DNA of 64,000 nucleotides from Amphiduros pacificus (taxonomy: Eukaryota > Annelida > Polychaeta > Phyllodocida > Hesionidae), in NCBI GenBank assembly GCA_949316495.1, contig OX439001.1, forward strand, positions 56,396,556 to 56,460,555, given 5' to 3'. The notes under the pieces are model-generated. The model did no database searches. It was not told the origin of the DNA and was given only the letters and a program-made list of their open reading frames with translations. Positions 48,960-60,949 of the stretch are shown here, piece after piece (position 1 is the stretch's first letter; every line of letters begins with the position of its first letter). The translations under genes and the position numbers were made by a program.

Positions 48960-51660
48960 AAAAAAATAGTACCTATTTTACAAGACTACCTCAGACCAGT
49001 TAAATAGACTGAAACCGAATTGTGGCATAAAATACATGGTTAAACATCAACATGCCAATCTAATGACTTTAAAATATCATTAATGTCGTCCAATAGATTT
49101 TAAAAAGATTGCAATAAGGTCTCCATGTTCTTTCAGCCATAATATGGCTGAAAGAACGGGTGAAACCCAAATGAATTTACAAAGATGTTTTTGTTGTCCT
49201 CTAATCACAATAAAAAATATATAAACTTGTTTCTACATGAAGAAAGATCTTTTGATTATGAAAATCAAAACATGTTGTATTAACTAGAGGTAAAATTTTA
49301 ATATTTTTTTCCAAGAATGTATTAATTATATGGATTGAGAAATGATCATGCATATTGATCTGTGACTTGAAATAGCTAAAAACTTTGAATACAATTATTT
49401 GACATATAGTCATTTTTTGTGAGAAAAAAATGTGATTTGTTAAGTTTGTCGATTTTTACCATGCTCTTGATTTAAAATTTACTGTATCAGAAATAATTCA
49501 AACAGTAAAGCTCTTCCATTCTTTCATATCTATATGTGCCTTATGAATGTGATTCTTAAAAAAAAAGTCAATGTAATTATCATTATTAGGTATAAAGTTA
49601 TCTCACTTTTTGTTAAATATTAGGCTATTTTTTCAGTTTTCAGGTACCATTTCATAAAAAGTCCAAACACTTTTTTCCTGAAGTTTGAGGTTCAATTTTA
49701 ACTGGAAATCGATTCAGGACTCTCATAATTTTAAAGAAATGTCTTTATCTAGACCAAAAGCTTTAAATAAATGAAATTGAAGCCTTTCCACCCCTGTAAA
49801 TTTGGCTATTTTGTTGCTTTTACCCCCTGTATAAGCCGGCATCCCCCAAAAAGGTCCTTTTTAGGAGCAAAAAATGGTCATAACTTGATAACCGTTACTC
49901 TGATTTTGGTAAATGAGACCTTGTTTTATTCGTCTTGTTTTAAGCTGCATAACATAGGCTATTAAGGGTTTGCATCAGTGTAGGATGCCCAAAACCAATT
50001 CTGGTCCTGGTGGCCAATTTGGAACTAAAGGATTTTTTTTATAAAGTGACATGTGAATTTGAATATTTTTTAACAATGTTACTTTTTAGGCTAGAATTCT
50101 CAAAATCTGAGGCATGATAGAAAAAAAGTTCAAATTTTTATGCGTATTTTTTAGATATATCATTATTAATTAATATTTCAATTTAAATTGCAACAAATGT
50201 TACACTTTAAATTTTTTATTTAAAAAATGACATGGTTTTGTAGCTTGCAATTCTGAACTTGCACAGTGCATCAAAGTGTATATGGCCACATTAGATATTT
50301 TCAAAATTAAATTTCTAACTAATCTGATTGATCAGAATTAATCATTTGATAATTAAAAAACTGTAATACAACTTTGAAATCTTGAAATAAGTTGAAAATT
50401 TTGACTTTTTTCCTTTTTGAAGGTTAGCCATATTGTTTATAAGAATGTAAAATGAATATATTTTCAATAGCTCTAATAATCAGTTTGGGTGTTGTTCATA
50501 TTGTGATTTATTATATTGTCAATTTCTCATAAAGATTCAATAAAACACATTGCACAAATATATTAGGATTATTATTAGCATGAAATATTATTATTAACAG
50601 GAAATATTTTTTTTATTATTTATCATTATATATTTATTTGAAATCCCTTCATTAGCCAATGGGCCCCCTAAAAAGTAGTTCCAAGATAGGGCCTCTTTTA
50701 GGGACAAATATTAAATGTTTTGGAAAAACCCCTTTGAAAGATGGAGGCGAACCCTTAAAATCAATATTTCAGTGACTTTTCAAAAATCATGACTTCCCCT
50801 ATTAATAATAATCAATCTTACTGTTCGGCTACAATCCTGTGCTTTCAAACTATCTGCACTAACTGAAATTTGTTTAAGTGACTCAGTTTTTTATTCGTAC
50901 TTTTTTATCTTGAACTTTTATTTTTAGCCTACTACTTTCAATATTTTTCACTTCAACATATCCACTCGCAAAGCGCCTGTGAATGGACCAATTTCTTTTC
51001 ATGCGGTCGTTTCATGTAACATTACATCTACAGCCCAGTTTATCACAACTTTCACATTTTCACCATAATGTGTATAAGGCTGAATGTTATGTGTTTTATT
51101 GGTGAAATATTTGGCCATTATCACTATCAATTTTACTCAAACTCTGTGGGTCTCAAGAGATATCTTCGTCTGGAACACTGTTCTCCTTCAGTTTGGGCAC
51201 GAGTAATGTATTGGGCAAGTTGTGTTCCTGTGCATTCTCAACATGCGTCAACCTTCTGCTGGGTTGGACTATGATTGACATGGTCCGTAATTGAATTTAC
51301 TTCAGGCCCACTATCTCCGGACTGGCATTGTAAGTGAACGACACTGTACACTAGTTATGAAAATATAAACCTATCAACATTTTTTCTAAACATAAAACAA
51401 TTCATTATATTTATTTATTTTAATATATCAATTCGTTTTGCATTTGACTTATTGTTTTATTGATAAAACTATATTTATCGAGTCATTTGAATACCAGTGT
51501 ATAACATAACATTTTCGAGGGGTGTCCAAGGATTTTCAAGACTCTCTTTTTTAATTATATGAAAGCATAAGACACATATACCAGTTGTTCGACACAAATT
51601 TTGGTGATCCCTATGTACCGTGTACACATGTGCTCTGCACTGCATTACTGATAATTGTTA
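48960..51660. other. Non-coding upstream of PGAM5
   Basis: AT-rich sequence with many homopolymer runs. I see no gene. It contains the perfect palindrome at 49127-49157. Confidence 0.45.
49127..49157. repeat. Perfect 31-bp palindrome upstream of PGAM5
   Basis: GTTCTTTCAGCCATA, one central A, then the exact inverse complement TATGGCTGAAAGAAC. It lies about 310 bp upstream of the PGAM5 start codon. In DNA or RNA it would form a 15-bp stem with almost no loop. Confidence 0.9.
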
Positions 51661-51666
51661 TATTGT

Positions 51667-52180
51667 TGAGTCCAATCAAAATCATTGGGACCAATCAAAA
51701 TCATTGGGACAAATCAAAATCATTGGGACCAATCAAAATCATTGGGACCAATCAAAATCATTGGGACCAATTGAGATCATTAGGACCAATTGAAATCATG
51801 AGGACCAATTGAAATCATTGGGACCAATTGAAATCATTAGGACCAATTGAAATCATTAGGACCAATTGAAATCATTGGGACCAATTGAAATCATTGGGAC
51901 CAATTGAAATCATTGGGACCAATTGAGATCATTGGGACCAATTGAGATCATTAGGACCAATTGAAATCATTAGGACCAATTGAAATCATTGGGACCAATT
52001 GAAATCATTGGGACCAATTGAAATCATTGGGACCAATTGAAATCATTGGGACCAATTGAGATCATTGGGACCAATTGAGATCATTGGGACCAATTGAAAT
52101 CATTAGGACCAATTGAGATCATTGGGACCAATTGAGATCATTGGGACCAATTAAAATTATTGGGATCAATTGAAATCATG
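51667..52180. repeat. Minisatellite, 19-bp unit, about 27 copies
   Basis: The unit is ACCAATTGAAATCATTGGG; ACCAATCAAAATCATTGGG at the left end. Variation is mostly AAATC/AGATC and TTGGG/TTAGG. The CAATTG core is itself a palindrome, and CCAATTGAAATCATTGG is close to one. Confidence 0.95.
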
Positions 52181-52189
52181 TTTCTATTT

Positions 52190-53390
52190 GAATTGGTGTA
52201 TTCAAACTGTAGGAACAGTTGATGAAATCGTTCTGCAAGTAACAGCTCAGTATAACTAGATCATTGTCTGTAACATGAGAATGACCAATGTGTGGATAAA
52301 TTCGCAAGACTAATTGTCATAAGGTTTTTGATGCATAATTGTCTCCTGTATTTTTATTACTTTCTTTTAGAGATTTACAAAAATGTGATCATCCATTTAT
52401 ATTTTTGTTTGAAAGGAGTACTAATCTGTGATAATAATAATCAAATGAAACCACATTGAGTTACAAAGCTTTGTATTTATAGATTTCTTGTAGAAAGAAC
52501 CACTTATAGTTTCTAAAACAAAGTTTAGGTCAATGACATATTTAACGGTCGCCATAGTTTCCGAATCAGTAGGTCACCAGTGTTATTATGACGTGAAGTG
52601 TTTTCTGCCTTATGTGGCCCCACAGTCAGTATATATCAGGTGTGGTCTAATAGCAAGCACATGCCCAAAGCTGGGGATGTCAATGTCAATATCAAGGGGG
52701 AAATTAAAATTGATCCTGCACTTGTGACACGGAGACATCATTAGCGGCAGTCTGGATGGAGGAGCTCAACTCTGGATATTGAGGTAATAACTGATATGTA
52801 TGTATGCCATCATTTCAAACACTAAATAATTTCTAAAGAAAAATATAAAAAAAACACACAAAAAAACACACACAAAAAAAAAACATACATATATTTTGTA
52901 TATGTTTAAAGCAACATCATGAGACCTGATAAGTATTTTGTTCAATCTGTATATTAATTTCAAATTTCATAAAAAAATAAAAACATAAAAATCTTGAGAA
53001 GTGTGATATCAGAATACATACTATTGTGGCATCATATGAAGTTGAATGCGTTGTTCTGGAGGCACGTTTTGCGGTTTATCAGTTTAGGTTGCTATATTAA
53101 AGGTCATTTAGATAATACCATAAAACAATACAAAAACAAGCAATCCTCTCCAACGGGACATTCCCAGATCAGTATTTTGACATTTTAACAAACATTATAT
53201 TTCTATATTTTGAATAGAACAATAGCAGGTTGAATTTAGTTTTAGTTTTATTTAAGCATGTATTTTTTAAGGATACCTTAACATGTATTATTTGATTGTG
53301 AGTTTGAGAAACCACCCCACTAAGAGATACTTAATCAGGTCACAGACCAGTCCAGGGGATTAATATTTTAATGGTGCCCCTAATCTTGAA
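52190..53390. other. Non-coding, no feature recognised
   Basis: AT-rich, with A-rich runs near 52840-52890. Small open frames only. Confidence 0.4.
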
Positions 53391-53399
53391 TGAATATGC

Positions 53400-53681
53400 C
53401 TCTATGGCTCATTTGTGGTTATTAATGGATAAAAGTGTATGACAGTGGTTATTAATAGATGGAAATGCACAACCGTGGTTATAGTTATTAATGAAGTGTA
53501 CAACCGTGGTTATAGTTATTAATGAAGTGTACAACCGTTGTTATAGTTATTAATGAAGTGTACAACCGTGGTTATTAATGGATGAAGTGTATAACCGTGG
53601 TTATTAATGGATGAAGTGTATGACGGTGGTTATTAATGGATGAAGTGTACAACCATGGTTATAAATGGATGAAGTGTATGA
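53400..53681. repeat. 29-bp minisatellite, left part
   Basis: Diverged units of the array that continues at 55414 (TTATTAATGGATGAAGTGTA plus TGACGGTGG or CAACCGTGG), interrupted by the composite insertion at 53682. The leftmost units are the most degenerate. Confidence 0.9.
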
Positions 53682-55413
53682 GGTCTCACCCCAGTAATTG
53701 AGGCCCCCTATTGCAGGGAGGATTAGACTTGCCGATTTCAAATTATCATAACTTCTTTAATAAAAATGTCAAGAGCTAAATCTAAGGCTCTACAATATTG
53801 TAAAATTCACAAATTTTCATATAAAACCATAAAAAAGGCATGTCAAGCACGAAAATCTCAAGTTAAATGCATTAATTGGACATTTTTTTTAAAAAACGTT
53901 TTCTTGTTTCTCACCAAAACACCTGCTGACAAATCATTACACGGCACTATTTTTCTCCATAAAAGCAAAGTTTCTTTCAAACTTCATTTTTTTTGCATAA
54001 TTTTAGAAAACCCTCGTCATAAACTGTCCAACTAAGCCAAACCTAAAGAATTTTCATCAATTTAGCACTGAAAAACGATCAAACAAAGACAGAAATGAAT
54101 TTTTTACAATGTACTACTTCTCTGCTTCTACTCGTAGGTATACATAATTACTGGGGTGAGACCATAATAGAGTAATGAAAAAAATGAATCTTCCCTATTT
54201 TTTTCCTGGTGAATTGTGTTGATATAAGTAATATATCTGTGCAGTTTTAGCAATTTAACTTAAAAAGAAAAAAAGTTATGGCGGTTTAAACGTGGAGGGA
54301 ATATCTGAAAAATGGCCGAAAAAGGAGAATTTAAAAAAAAAAAAAAATCAACCAATTTTTGGATTTTTTTTTTTTTTTCGTGCTTGACCCCCATTTTTTA
54401 TGATAAATTCTGAATCTGTATGCAATTACGAACGTTTTGATGTATTACACAGTTTTGGCGACATTTTACAAGTTACATTTATTGAGGAGTAAACAGGCTG
54501 CATTTTTTAAGATTGGGGTCAAAAATGGAGAAAAGAGGTTTCCAGGAAAAACATGTTTTTTGACCGTGTTTGGAATGCTCTAATTAAAAAAAAATAATAA
54601 TATAGGTGAGTCTTTGGTGTTCTAAATCAAGATTAATGTATTACCTGTGTAAAAAGTAACTAAAAAAAATTCCTGAATTATTTGTTACCACCGTAACTAA
54701 GGAGACAAAACATCTTGTCATAATTCATCAAAATGCCCCAAAATGCCCCAAAATGCCAAAAATTTGGTAAACATGTCAGGATAATTTTCTCATTAATTTT
54801 CCAAATATTTAAATTTATGAAAATAACAAATACTAAAACCTTTTTATTACTTATCGTGACATTTTTAATCAATTTTGGCCCAAAAAAGATAAAAAAATAT
54901 TTAATTTAACTTAATTCATATGCTCTACTATGGTCTCACCCCAGTAATTGAGGCCCCCTATTGCAGGGAGGATTAGACTTGCCGATTTCAAATTATCATA
55001 ACTTCTTTAATAAAAATGTCAAGAGCTAAATCTAAGGCTCTACAATATTGTAAAATTCACAAATTTTCATATAAAACCATAAAAAAGGCATGTCAAGCAC
55101 GAAAATCTCAAGTTAAATGCATTAATAGGACATTTTTTTTAAAAAACGTTTTCTTGTTTCTCACCAAAACACCTGCTGACAAATCATTACACGGCACTAT
55201 TTTTCTCCATAAAAGCAAAGTTTCTTTCAAACTTCATTTTTTTTGCATAATTTTAGAAAACCCTCGTCATAAACTGTCCAACTAAGCCAAACCTAAAGAA
55301 TTTTCATCAATTTAGCACTGAAAAACGATCAAACAAAGACAGAAATGAATTTTTTACAATGTACTACTTCTCTGCTTCTACTCGTAGGTATACATAATTA
55401 CTGGGGTGAGACC
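53682..55413. mobile_element. Composite element with 482-bp direct repeats, each bounded by inverted ends
   Basis: Two copies of a 482-bp sequence lie in the same orientation at 53682-54163 and 54932-55413. I can see only one or a few differences between them (one at about 53876 against 55126). Each begins GGTCTCACCCCAGTAATT and ends with the inverse, AATTACTGGGGTGAGACC. Between them is 768 bp of other AT-rich sequence, itself bounded by an imperfect inverted pair (ATAATAGAGTAATG / CATATGCTCTACTAT). The whole is flanked by ATGA on both sides inside the 29-bp array, as if inserted in one step. An 89-codon frame is present in each repeat, unrecognised. No transposase or retroelement protein is seen. 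Confidence 0.8.
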
Positions 55414-57430
55414 ATGACCATGGCTATTAATGGATGAAGTGTATGACTTAGTTATTAATGGATGAAGTGTATGACGGTGGTTATTAATGGATGAAGTGTA
55501 TGACGGTGGTTATTAATGGATGAAGTGTATGACGGTGGTTATTAATGGATGAAGTGTATGACGGTGGTTATTAATGGATGAAGTGTACAACCGTGGTTAT
55601 AAATGGATGAAGTGTATGACGTTGGTTATTAATGGATGAAGTGTACAACTATGGTTATTAATGGATGAAATGTATGACTGTGGTTATTAATGGATGAAGT
55701 GTATGACGTTGGTTATTAATGGATGAAGTGTACAACCGTGGTTATTAATGGATGAAGTGTATGACGGTGGTTATTAATGGATGAAGTGTATAACTATGGT
55801 TATTAATGGATTAAGTGTATGACGGTGGTTATTAATGGATGAAGTGTACAACCGTGGTTATAAATGGATGAAGTGTATGACGGTGGTTATTAATGGATGA
55901 AGTGTATAACCATGGTTATTAATGGATGAAGTGTATGACGTTGGTTATTAATGGATGAAGTGTATGACGGTGGTTATTAATGGATGAAGTGTATGACGGT
56001 GGTTATTAATGGATGAAGTGTATAACCATGGTTAATAATGGATGAAGTGTATGACGTTGGTTATTAATGGATGAAGTGTACAACCGTGGTTATAAATGGA
56101 TTAAGTGTCTGACGGTGGTTATTAATGGATGAAGTGTATGACGGTGGTTATTAATGGATGAAGTGTACAACCGTGGTTATTAATGGATGAAGTGTATGAC
56201 GGTGGTTATTAATGGATGAAGTGTATGACGGTGGTTATTAATGGATGAAGTGTATAACCATGGTAATTAATGGATGAAGTGTATGACGGTGGTTATTAAT
56301 GGATGAAGTGTATGACGTTGGTTTTTAATGGATGAAGTGTATAACCGTGGTTATTAATGGATGAAGTGTATAACCATGGTTATTAATGGATGAAGTGTAT
56401 GACGGTGGTTATTAATGGATGAAGTGTATAACCATGGTTATTAATGGATGAAGTGTATGACGTTGGTTATTAATGGATGAAGTGTATAACCATGGTTATT
56501 AATGGATGAAGTGTATGATGGTGGTTATTAATGGATGAAGTGTATGACGGTGGCTATTAATGGATGAAGTGTATAACTGTGGTTATTAATGGATGAAGTG
56601 TACAACCGTGGTTATTAATGGATGAAGTGTATGACGGTGGCTATTTATGGATGAAGTGTATGATGGTGGCTATTAATGGATGAAGTGTATGACGGTGGTT
56701 ATTAATGGATGAAGTGTATGACGGTGGTTATTAATGGATGAAGTGTATTACGGTGGTTATTAATGGATGAAGTGTATAACTGTGGTTATTAATGGATGAA
56801 GTATATGACGTTGGTTATTAATGGATGAAGTGTATGACGGTGCTAATTAATGGATGAAGTGTATAACTGTGATTATTATCTAGTGTATTGCGTGGTTTTT
56901 AATGGATAAAGTGTATGACGGTGGTTATTAATGGATGTAGTGTATAACCATGGTTATTAATGGATGAAATGTACAACCGTGGTTATTAATGGATGAAGTG
57001 TATAACCATGGTTATTAATGGATGAAGTGTTCAACCGTGGTTATTAATGGATGAAGTGTACAACCGTGGTTATTAATGGATGAAGTGTATGACGGTGCTA
57101 ATTAATGGATGAAGTGTATAACTGTGGTTATTATCAATGGATGAAGTGTATTACGTGGTTTTTAATGGATAAAGTGTATGACGGTGGTTATTAATGGATG
57201 AAGTGTATAACCATGGTTATTAATGGATGAAGTGTACAACCGTGGTTATTAATGGATGAAGTGTATAACCATGGTTATTAATGGATGAAGTGTTCAACCG
57301 TGGTTATTAATGGATGAAGTGTACAACCGTGGTTATTAATGGATGAAGTGTATGACGGTGCTTATTAATGGATGAAGTATATGACTTAGTTATTGATGGA
57401 TGAAGTGTACAACCGTGGCTATTAATTAAT
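55414..57430. repeat. 29-bp minisatellite, right part, about 69 copies
   Basis: The unit TTATTAATGGATGAAGTGTA is followed by one of several 9-bp ends (TGACGGTGG, TGACGTTGG, CAACCGTGG, TAACCATGG). The variable part is confined to these nine bases while the other 20 are nearly fixed. A block of about 260 bp near 56830-57100 is repeated at about 57090-57360. Confidence 0.95.
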
Positions 57431-57439
57431 GGACCCTGT

Positions 57440-57930
57440 GTACCATTTCACCTTTTTTCAGAATAATGTATTCGTCATAGATCTTGGTAAAGCGGGCACC
57501 TATTTTATACTGCCATTTTAAAGGAATCAAAAGTCATCAGTTTGTACATACGCAGCTGCCTAATATGGTGCCAAATTTGAAATTAAAAAATCTGTAAATG
57601 TTAGAATGCATGTTTATTCGTGTACATGATATGTATGATTTTTTGTGATATATATCATGAACATTTACTAATAGAGCTGACATTTCCTTTTTCACGCCGG
57701 TAGTTTATTGGTCAAATGCATGCTCATTTTACATACTCATTGTACATACTCATGTACATACTTTATTATTTCCCAATACTCATTTTCCAAGTGCGTGTTT
57801 TTACTTCACACATTCTTATTGTTAAAGAGCATACTTTATCAATACTCACTCATCGAGAATATGCTTTCTCTGTTTTTTATTGTTCAGGTCTATACTTTAA
57901 CACTACTCACTGGTCAATGGCATACTTCAT
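57440..57930. other. Non-coding spacer
   Basis: AT-rich sequence with imperfect CATACTCA/ACATACTTT repeats around 57715-57920. No gene seen. Confidence 0.4.
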
Positions 57931-57944
57931 ATATTCTCAAAGGC

Positions 57945-58315
57945 CATGGGCCGTGGCACAATTGGGAAGAGCGAAAACCTGTCAGCACCAGTTTCTCTGT
58001 GGTGGTCTAAAGGTCTAAAGGATCTGAGTATGATTTCCGGACTTGCTGAGATAGCATTCATTTATGTGTGTGAACTTTGTTACTTTTTCACTGTTCGCAG
58101 TTCATAATTTACAATTTCTCATATGAGCTGAGGCCCATGCAAAAAGGTTCACACATTGTCCTTGCTAGACTGTAACCGGGTAGGTTGCCATGTCAAGTAC
58201 CTGAAACATGACATTTCAGCCAGTGAAGCAACACTCTATCTGCAACAAGTAGGTCTCGGCATGAAATAACTGAAATAGTGACAGTGACGTTGACAGTGAC
58301 ATTAAACCCGAAATA
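57945..58315 (+). mobile_element. Diverged SINE copy
   Basis: It aligns with the better copy at 58577-58893 from the tRNA-like head (GGCCGTGGCACAATTGGGA) to the tail (ACAAGTAGGTCTCGGCATGA and an AAACCCGAAATAAGCAAAC end), with an extra stretch of about 60 bp after the head. The pol III box B is not recognisable here. Confidence 0.6.
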
Positions 58316-58576
58316 AGCAAACATATTTTTTTTTGTTCATGTGTGTATTCATTGGTGAAGGGCATACCTCAAATCGTATTATTGTTCAGATACATACATT
58401 TAGGCTTACCATATAGTGTTCTTTAAGAGAAATCAATCAAATTAGTCGACATTCATTAAGTCATTGGGCTTTATTCAAGCTATCGGGGTGCCTCTTATTA
58501 TGGAGACATAATTAAAATATAGTTCAAGATGTTCATCCCCCACATTAGTACCTGACGACCTGATTAAATCTATCTG

Positions 58577-58893
58577 GGCCATCGGCCATGGCGCAGTTGG
58601 TTAGAGTGCCAGCTTATTAGCATCTGTTCCTCTGTGGTGATCCAAAGGTCGTCGGTTCGATCCCCGGCCATGCCGAAATTGAACTTATGATACAATTTCC
58701 CATATGAGCTGAGACCCGTGCCTAAAGAGTTAACCCGTTGTCCTTGTAAATCTTTGACCGGGTGGGTTGTCATGTCAATGACCTGCCACATGACAATTCG
58801 GTGAGGCAGCACTATATCTGCTACAAGTAGGTCTCATCACAAAATGACTGAAATAATGTTTTGAAAGTGATGTAAACCCCCAAACAAACAAAC
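58577..58893 (+). mobile_element. tRNA-derived SINE, apparently full length
   Basis: The first 90 bp resemble a tRNA gene. Box A is TGGCGCAGTTGG (58589-58600) and box B is GGTTCGATCCC (58654-58664), with matching acceptor-stem-like ends GGCCATG / CATGCC. The body (TCCCATATGAGCTGAGACCC onward) and the tail, ending GTGATGTAAACCCCC AAACAAACAAACAATT, are shared with 57945-58315 and 21112-21202. Both internal promoter boxes look intact, so this copy could still be transcribed by RNA polymerase III. It is not a functional tRNA: the anticodon arm does not fold convincingly. Confidence 0.85.
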
Positions 58894-58899
58894 AATTAA

Positions 58900-59590
58900 G
58901 GTTATCTGAGTGTGGTGGTTTCTTTTATGAAAATAGCACATCATGACCCCAATTTGGTAAGAACTTCAGGTTTAACATAAATATATTTAATTTTGTTTAT
59001 ATATCTTAAACATATGTGGTGGTCCTATTTAATTTCACTTCCAAACCGAACACTAATATGAAAATATTCTAATGAAAAACTTATCAATACAACGATATCG
59101 TATATTTCCCAGGTAGTTTATAATTATTATATTTTAGGTAACCTGGTTTCACGTATTTCAGGTATGCCAGCTGATATATATATACCCCCATCGATGGTAA
59201 CACGGAAAGGATGAACAATGCTTGCAGCAAAATTCCAAGAACTGAAATAAAAACGTATTGACTCGGAAACGTCACTGAGCATGCACGGCAAATAAAGGAG
59301 GTCATCATTACCTGTTTCAAAGGAGTTGATTATGTTTTAAGCATCATTTCCAGATATTGTTTATGAAGACCTCATTTCTCCACTAGAGTTGTGCACTGTA
59401 TGTACTAATTCAACCAATAATATTGGTTCAAGTGAGTGTTGATTTGGAATAAATTAAGTCTAGATATTCCACAAATTGAGACCAACTGCTACAGTTTAAC
59501 GGCTGGAAGTCTTCTGTGTTGGAGCCTTGTTGAGATCTAGTCGGAGTCTTCTTGAGATTACAGAATTTATTATCAAATGTAGTCCAGAAT
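58900..59590. other. 5' flank of the glycosyltransferase gene
   Basis: AT-rich, no gene recognised. The 5' untranslated region of the 59601 gene probably starts within the last 200 bp. Confidence 0.4.
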
Positions 59591-59600
59591 AATCACAAAG

Positions 59601-60944
59601 ATGATATTTTTAAAATGGGGTTACACTCGTTTTCTATTTGGAATGGGCATAATGTATATCATTTGTTCGTTTGTGTTTATCACAAACATCCAGGACCCGT
59701 CTGATGATACTGATCATGATAACAATAGCGTGGAGAGTAACAATAATCTTGCCGTTGCTAAGCAACCGTTACCAGGAGGAGGATCAAGACAAGGTGGCTC
59801 TGGTCTTTGGAGGACATGGTTGGGCTGGATATCAAGCACAGTATTCTCAGACCCAACCTTGATCTATGTAAACTCATCTCAGGTGAACTCTCAAGACCAG
59901 CTTGTCTTGAATAAACTGAAAAAGTATAAAACTGTTACTTTACATTACGAACCGTTCAGCTATCGTGCGCCACGCATGGTCACAGCTCAAGACAGAAATG
60001 AATTTTATGTCAACAAAAAGAATTTGCAGGAAATCAACGGCATATCAGATAACAAATTAAGAGGGCAGATAAGCCTTCAAGAGAACACTGTCATCCAGGA
60101 TAAGACCAACTGCGGGTGGACAACAAAGCCCGCAGAATTTCTATCTCATAAAAAAGCCTTTTTAATAACCAAGCATATCAAGGACAAAGTTATCAGCCCG
60201 CTTCTAGTCCCAGACGGTGCATATTTCCAGCATTTTCTGGATGGTGTTTTGCCTAAAATAATTCAGGCCTATCCAGTGTTGCATGCCCACAGAGCTTCAC
60301 TTTTGATATACAAACCACTTAATCCTATCATATATGAGATTCTGGAGGGTTTAGGATTCCCTAAATCTCGGTTAATATTTTATGGCCGGCTTGATGTTAT
60401 CGGCGCAGATCTTATCGTCAATACATGTGTGACACCGCCACTACATCCTATCCTGTTTCAAAATGCAGTGAAAAAACTAAATATATTCAGGACACTCACT
60501 GTTGCCAAGGAAAAGTCTCTCATCGTTCTTTTGACAAGAGCTAATCATAAGAATCCCGGAAGAGAAATGACCAATCAGCAACAAGTGCTTTCCTTTCTAC
60601 AGAACAGATTCGGTGCTGATCGAATTGTTTTATTCAAGGGTGGTTTCAACTTGACCGAGACGAAGCACCTTTTTAGTAAAGCAAAAGTGATCATTGGGGT
60701 TCACGGTGGGGCTTTTTATAACATGCTATTTGCCCCAAAAGGTTGTCATATCATTGAGGCATTGCCAGTGGCATCAATACACAACAGCTTCACAAGAATT
60801 GCTCACACTATTTTCTGGCAGATGGCGGAGGTAATGGGGCATATTTACTGGAGAATGAATGAAAATGCTGACAATTTTCTTCTGGATATCAGTATCAATA
60901 TTGACAAATTAAGCATCATTATTGAAACGTTGCTGAGTCAATAG
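59601..60944 (+). CDS. GT61/DUF563-type glycosyltransferase, type II membrane protein, intronless
   Basis: An uninterrupted 447-codon frame. Residues about 10-30 form one hydrophobic signal-anchor after a short positive N-terminus, as in Golgi or ER glycosyltransferases. A polar, low-complexity stem (about 31-70) follows. The catalytic part carries the family pattern: DGAYFQHFLDGVLPKII at 205-221 (the HFLxGxLPK block) and IIGVHGGAFYNMLFAPKGC at 364-382, the GxHGGxxxNMLFAPxG block that defines DUF563. GT61 enzymes include EOGT, POMGNT2 and plant xylosyltransferases; acceptor and donor sugars cannot be read from the sequence. A lone intronless gene among intron-rich neighbours suggests an expanded or retroposed family member, but no poly-A tail or target repeats are seen. 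ATTAAA at 61051-61056 may be the polyadenylation signal. Confidence 0.9.
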   Translation: MIFLKWGYTRFLFGMGIMYIICSFVFITNIQDPSDDTDHDNNSVESNNNLAVAKQPLPGGGSRQGGSGLWRTWLGWISSTVFSDPTLIYVNSSQVNSQDQLVLNKLKKYKTVTLHYEPFSYRAPRMVTAQDRNEFYVNKKNLQEINGISDNKLRGQISLQENTVIQDKTNCGWTTKPAEFLSHKKAFLITKHIKDKVISPLLVPDGAYFQHFLDGVLPKIIQAYPVLHAHRASLLIYKPLNPIIYEILEGLGFPKSRLIFYGRLDVIGADLIVNTCVTPPLHPILFQNAVKKLNIFRTLTVAKEKSLIVLLTRANHKNPGREMTNQQQVLSFLQNRFGADRIVLFKGGFNLTETKHLFSKAKVIIGVHGGAFYNMLFAPKGCHIIEALPVASIHNSFTRIAHTIFWQMAEVMGHIYWRMNENADNFLLDISINIDKLSIIIETLLSQ

Positions 60945-60949
60945 ATATC

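Noticed and set aside
53400-57430. CRISPR array
   Set aside because: Fixed 20-base and variable 9-base parts superficially resemble repeats and spacers, but the variable parts are a few recurring versions of one sequence in a eukaryotic minisatellite.
58584-58672. A functional tRNA gene
   Set aside because: The boxes are present but the cloverleaf is not convincing, and the sequence continues into a SINE body shared with other copies.
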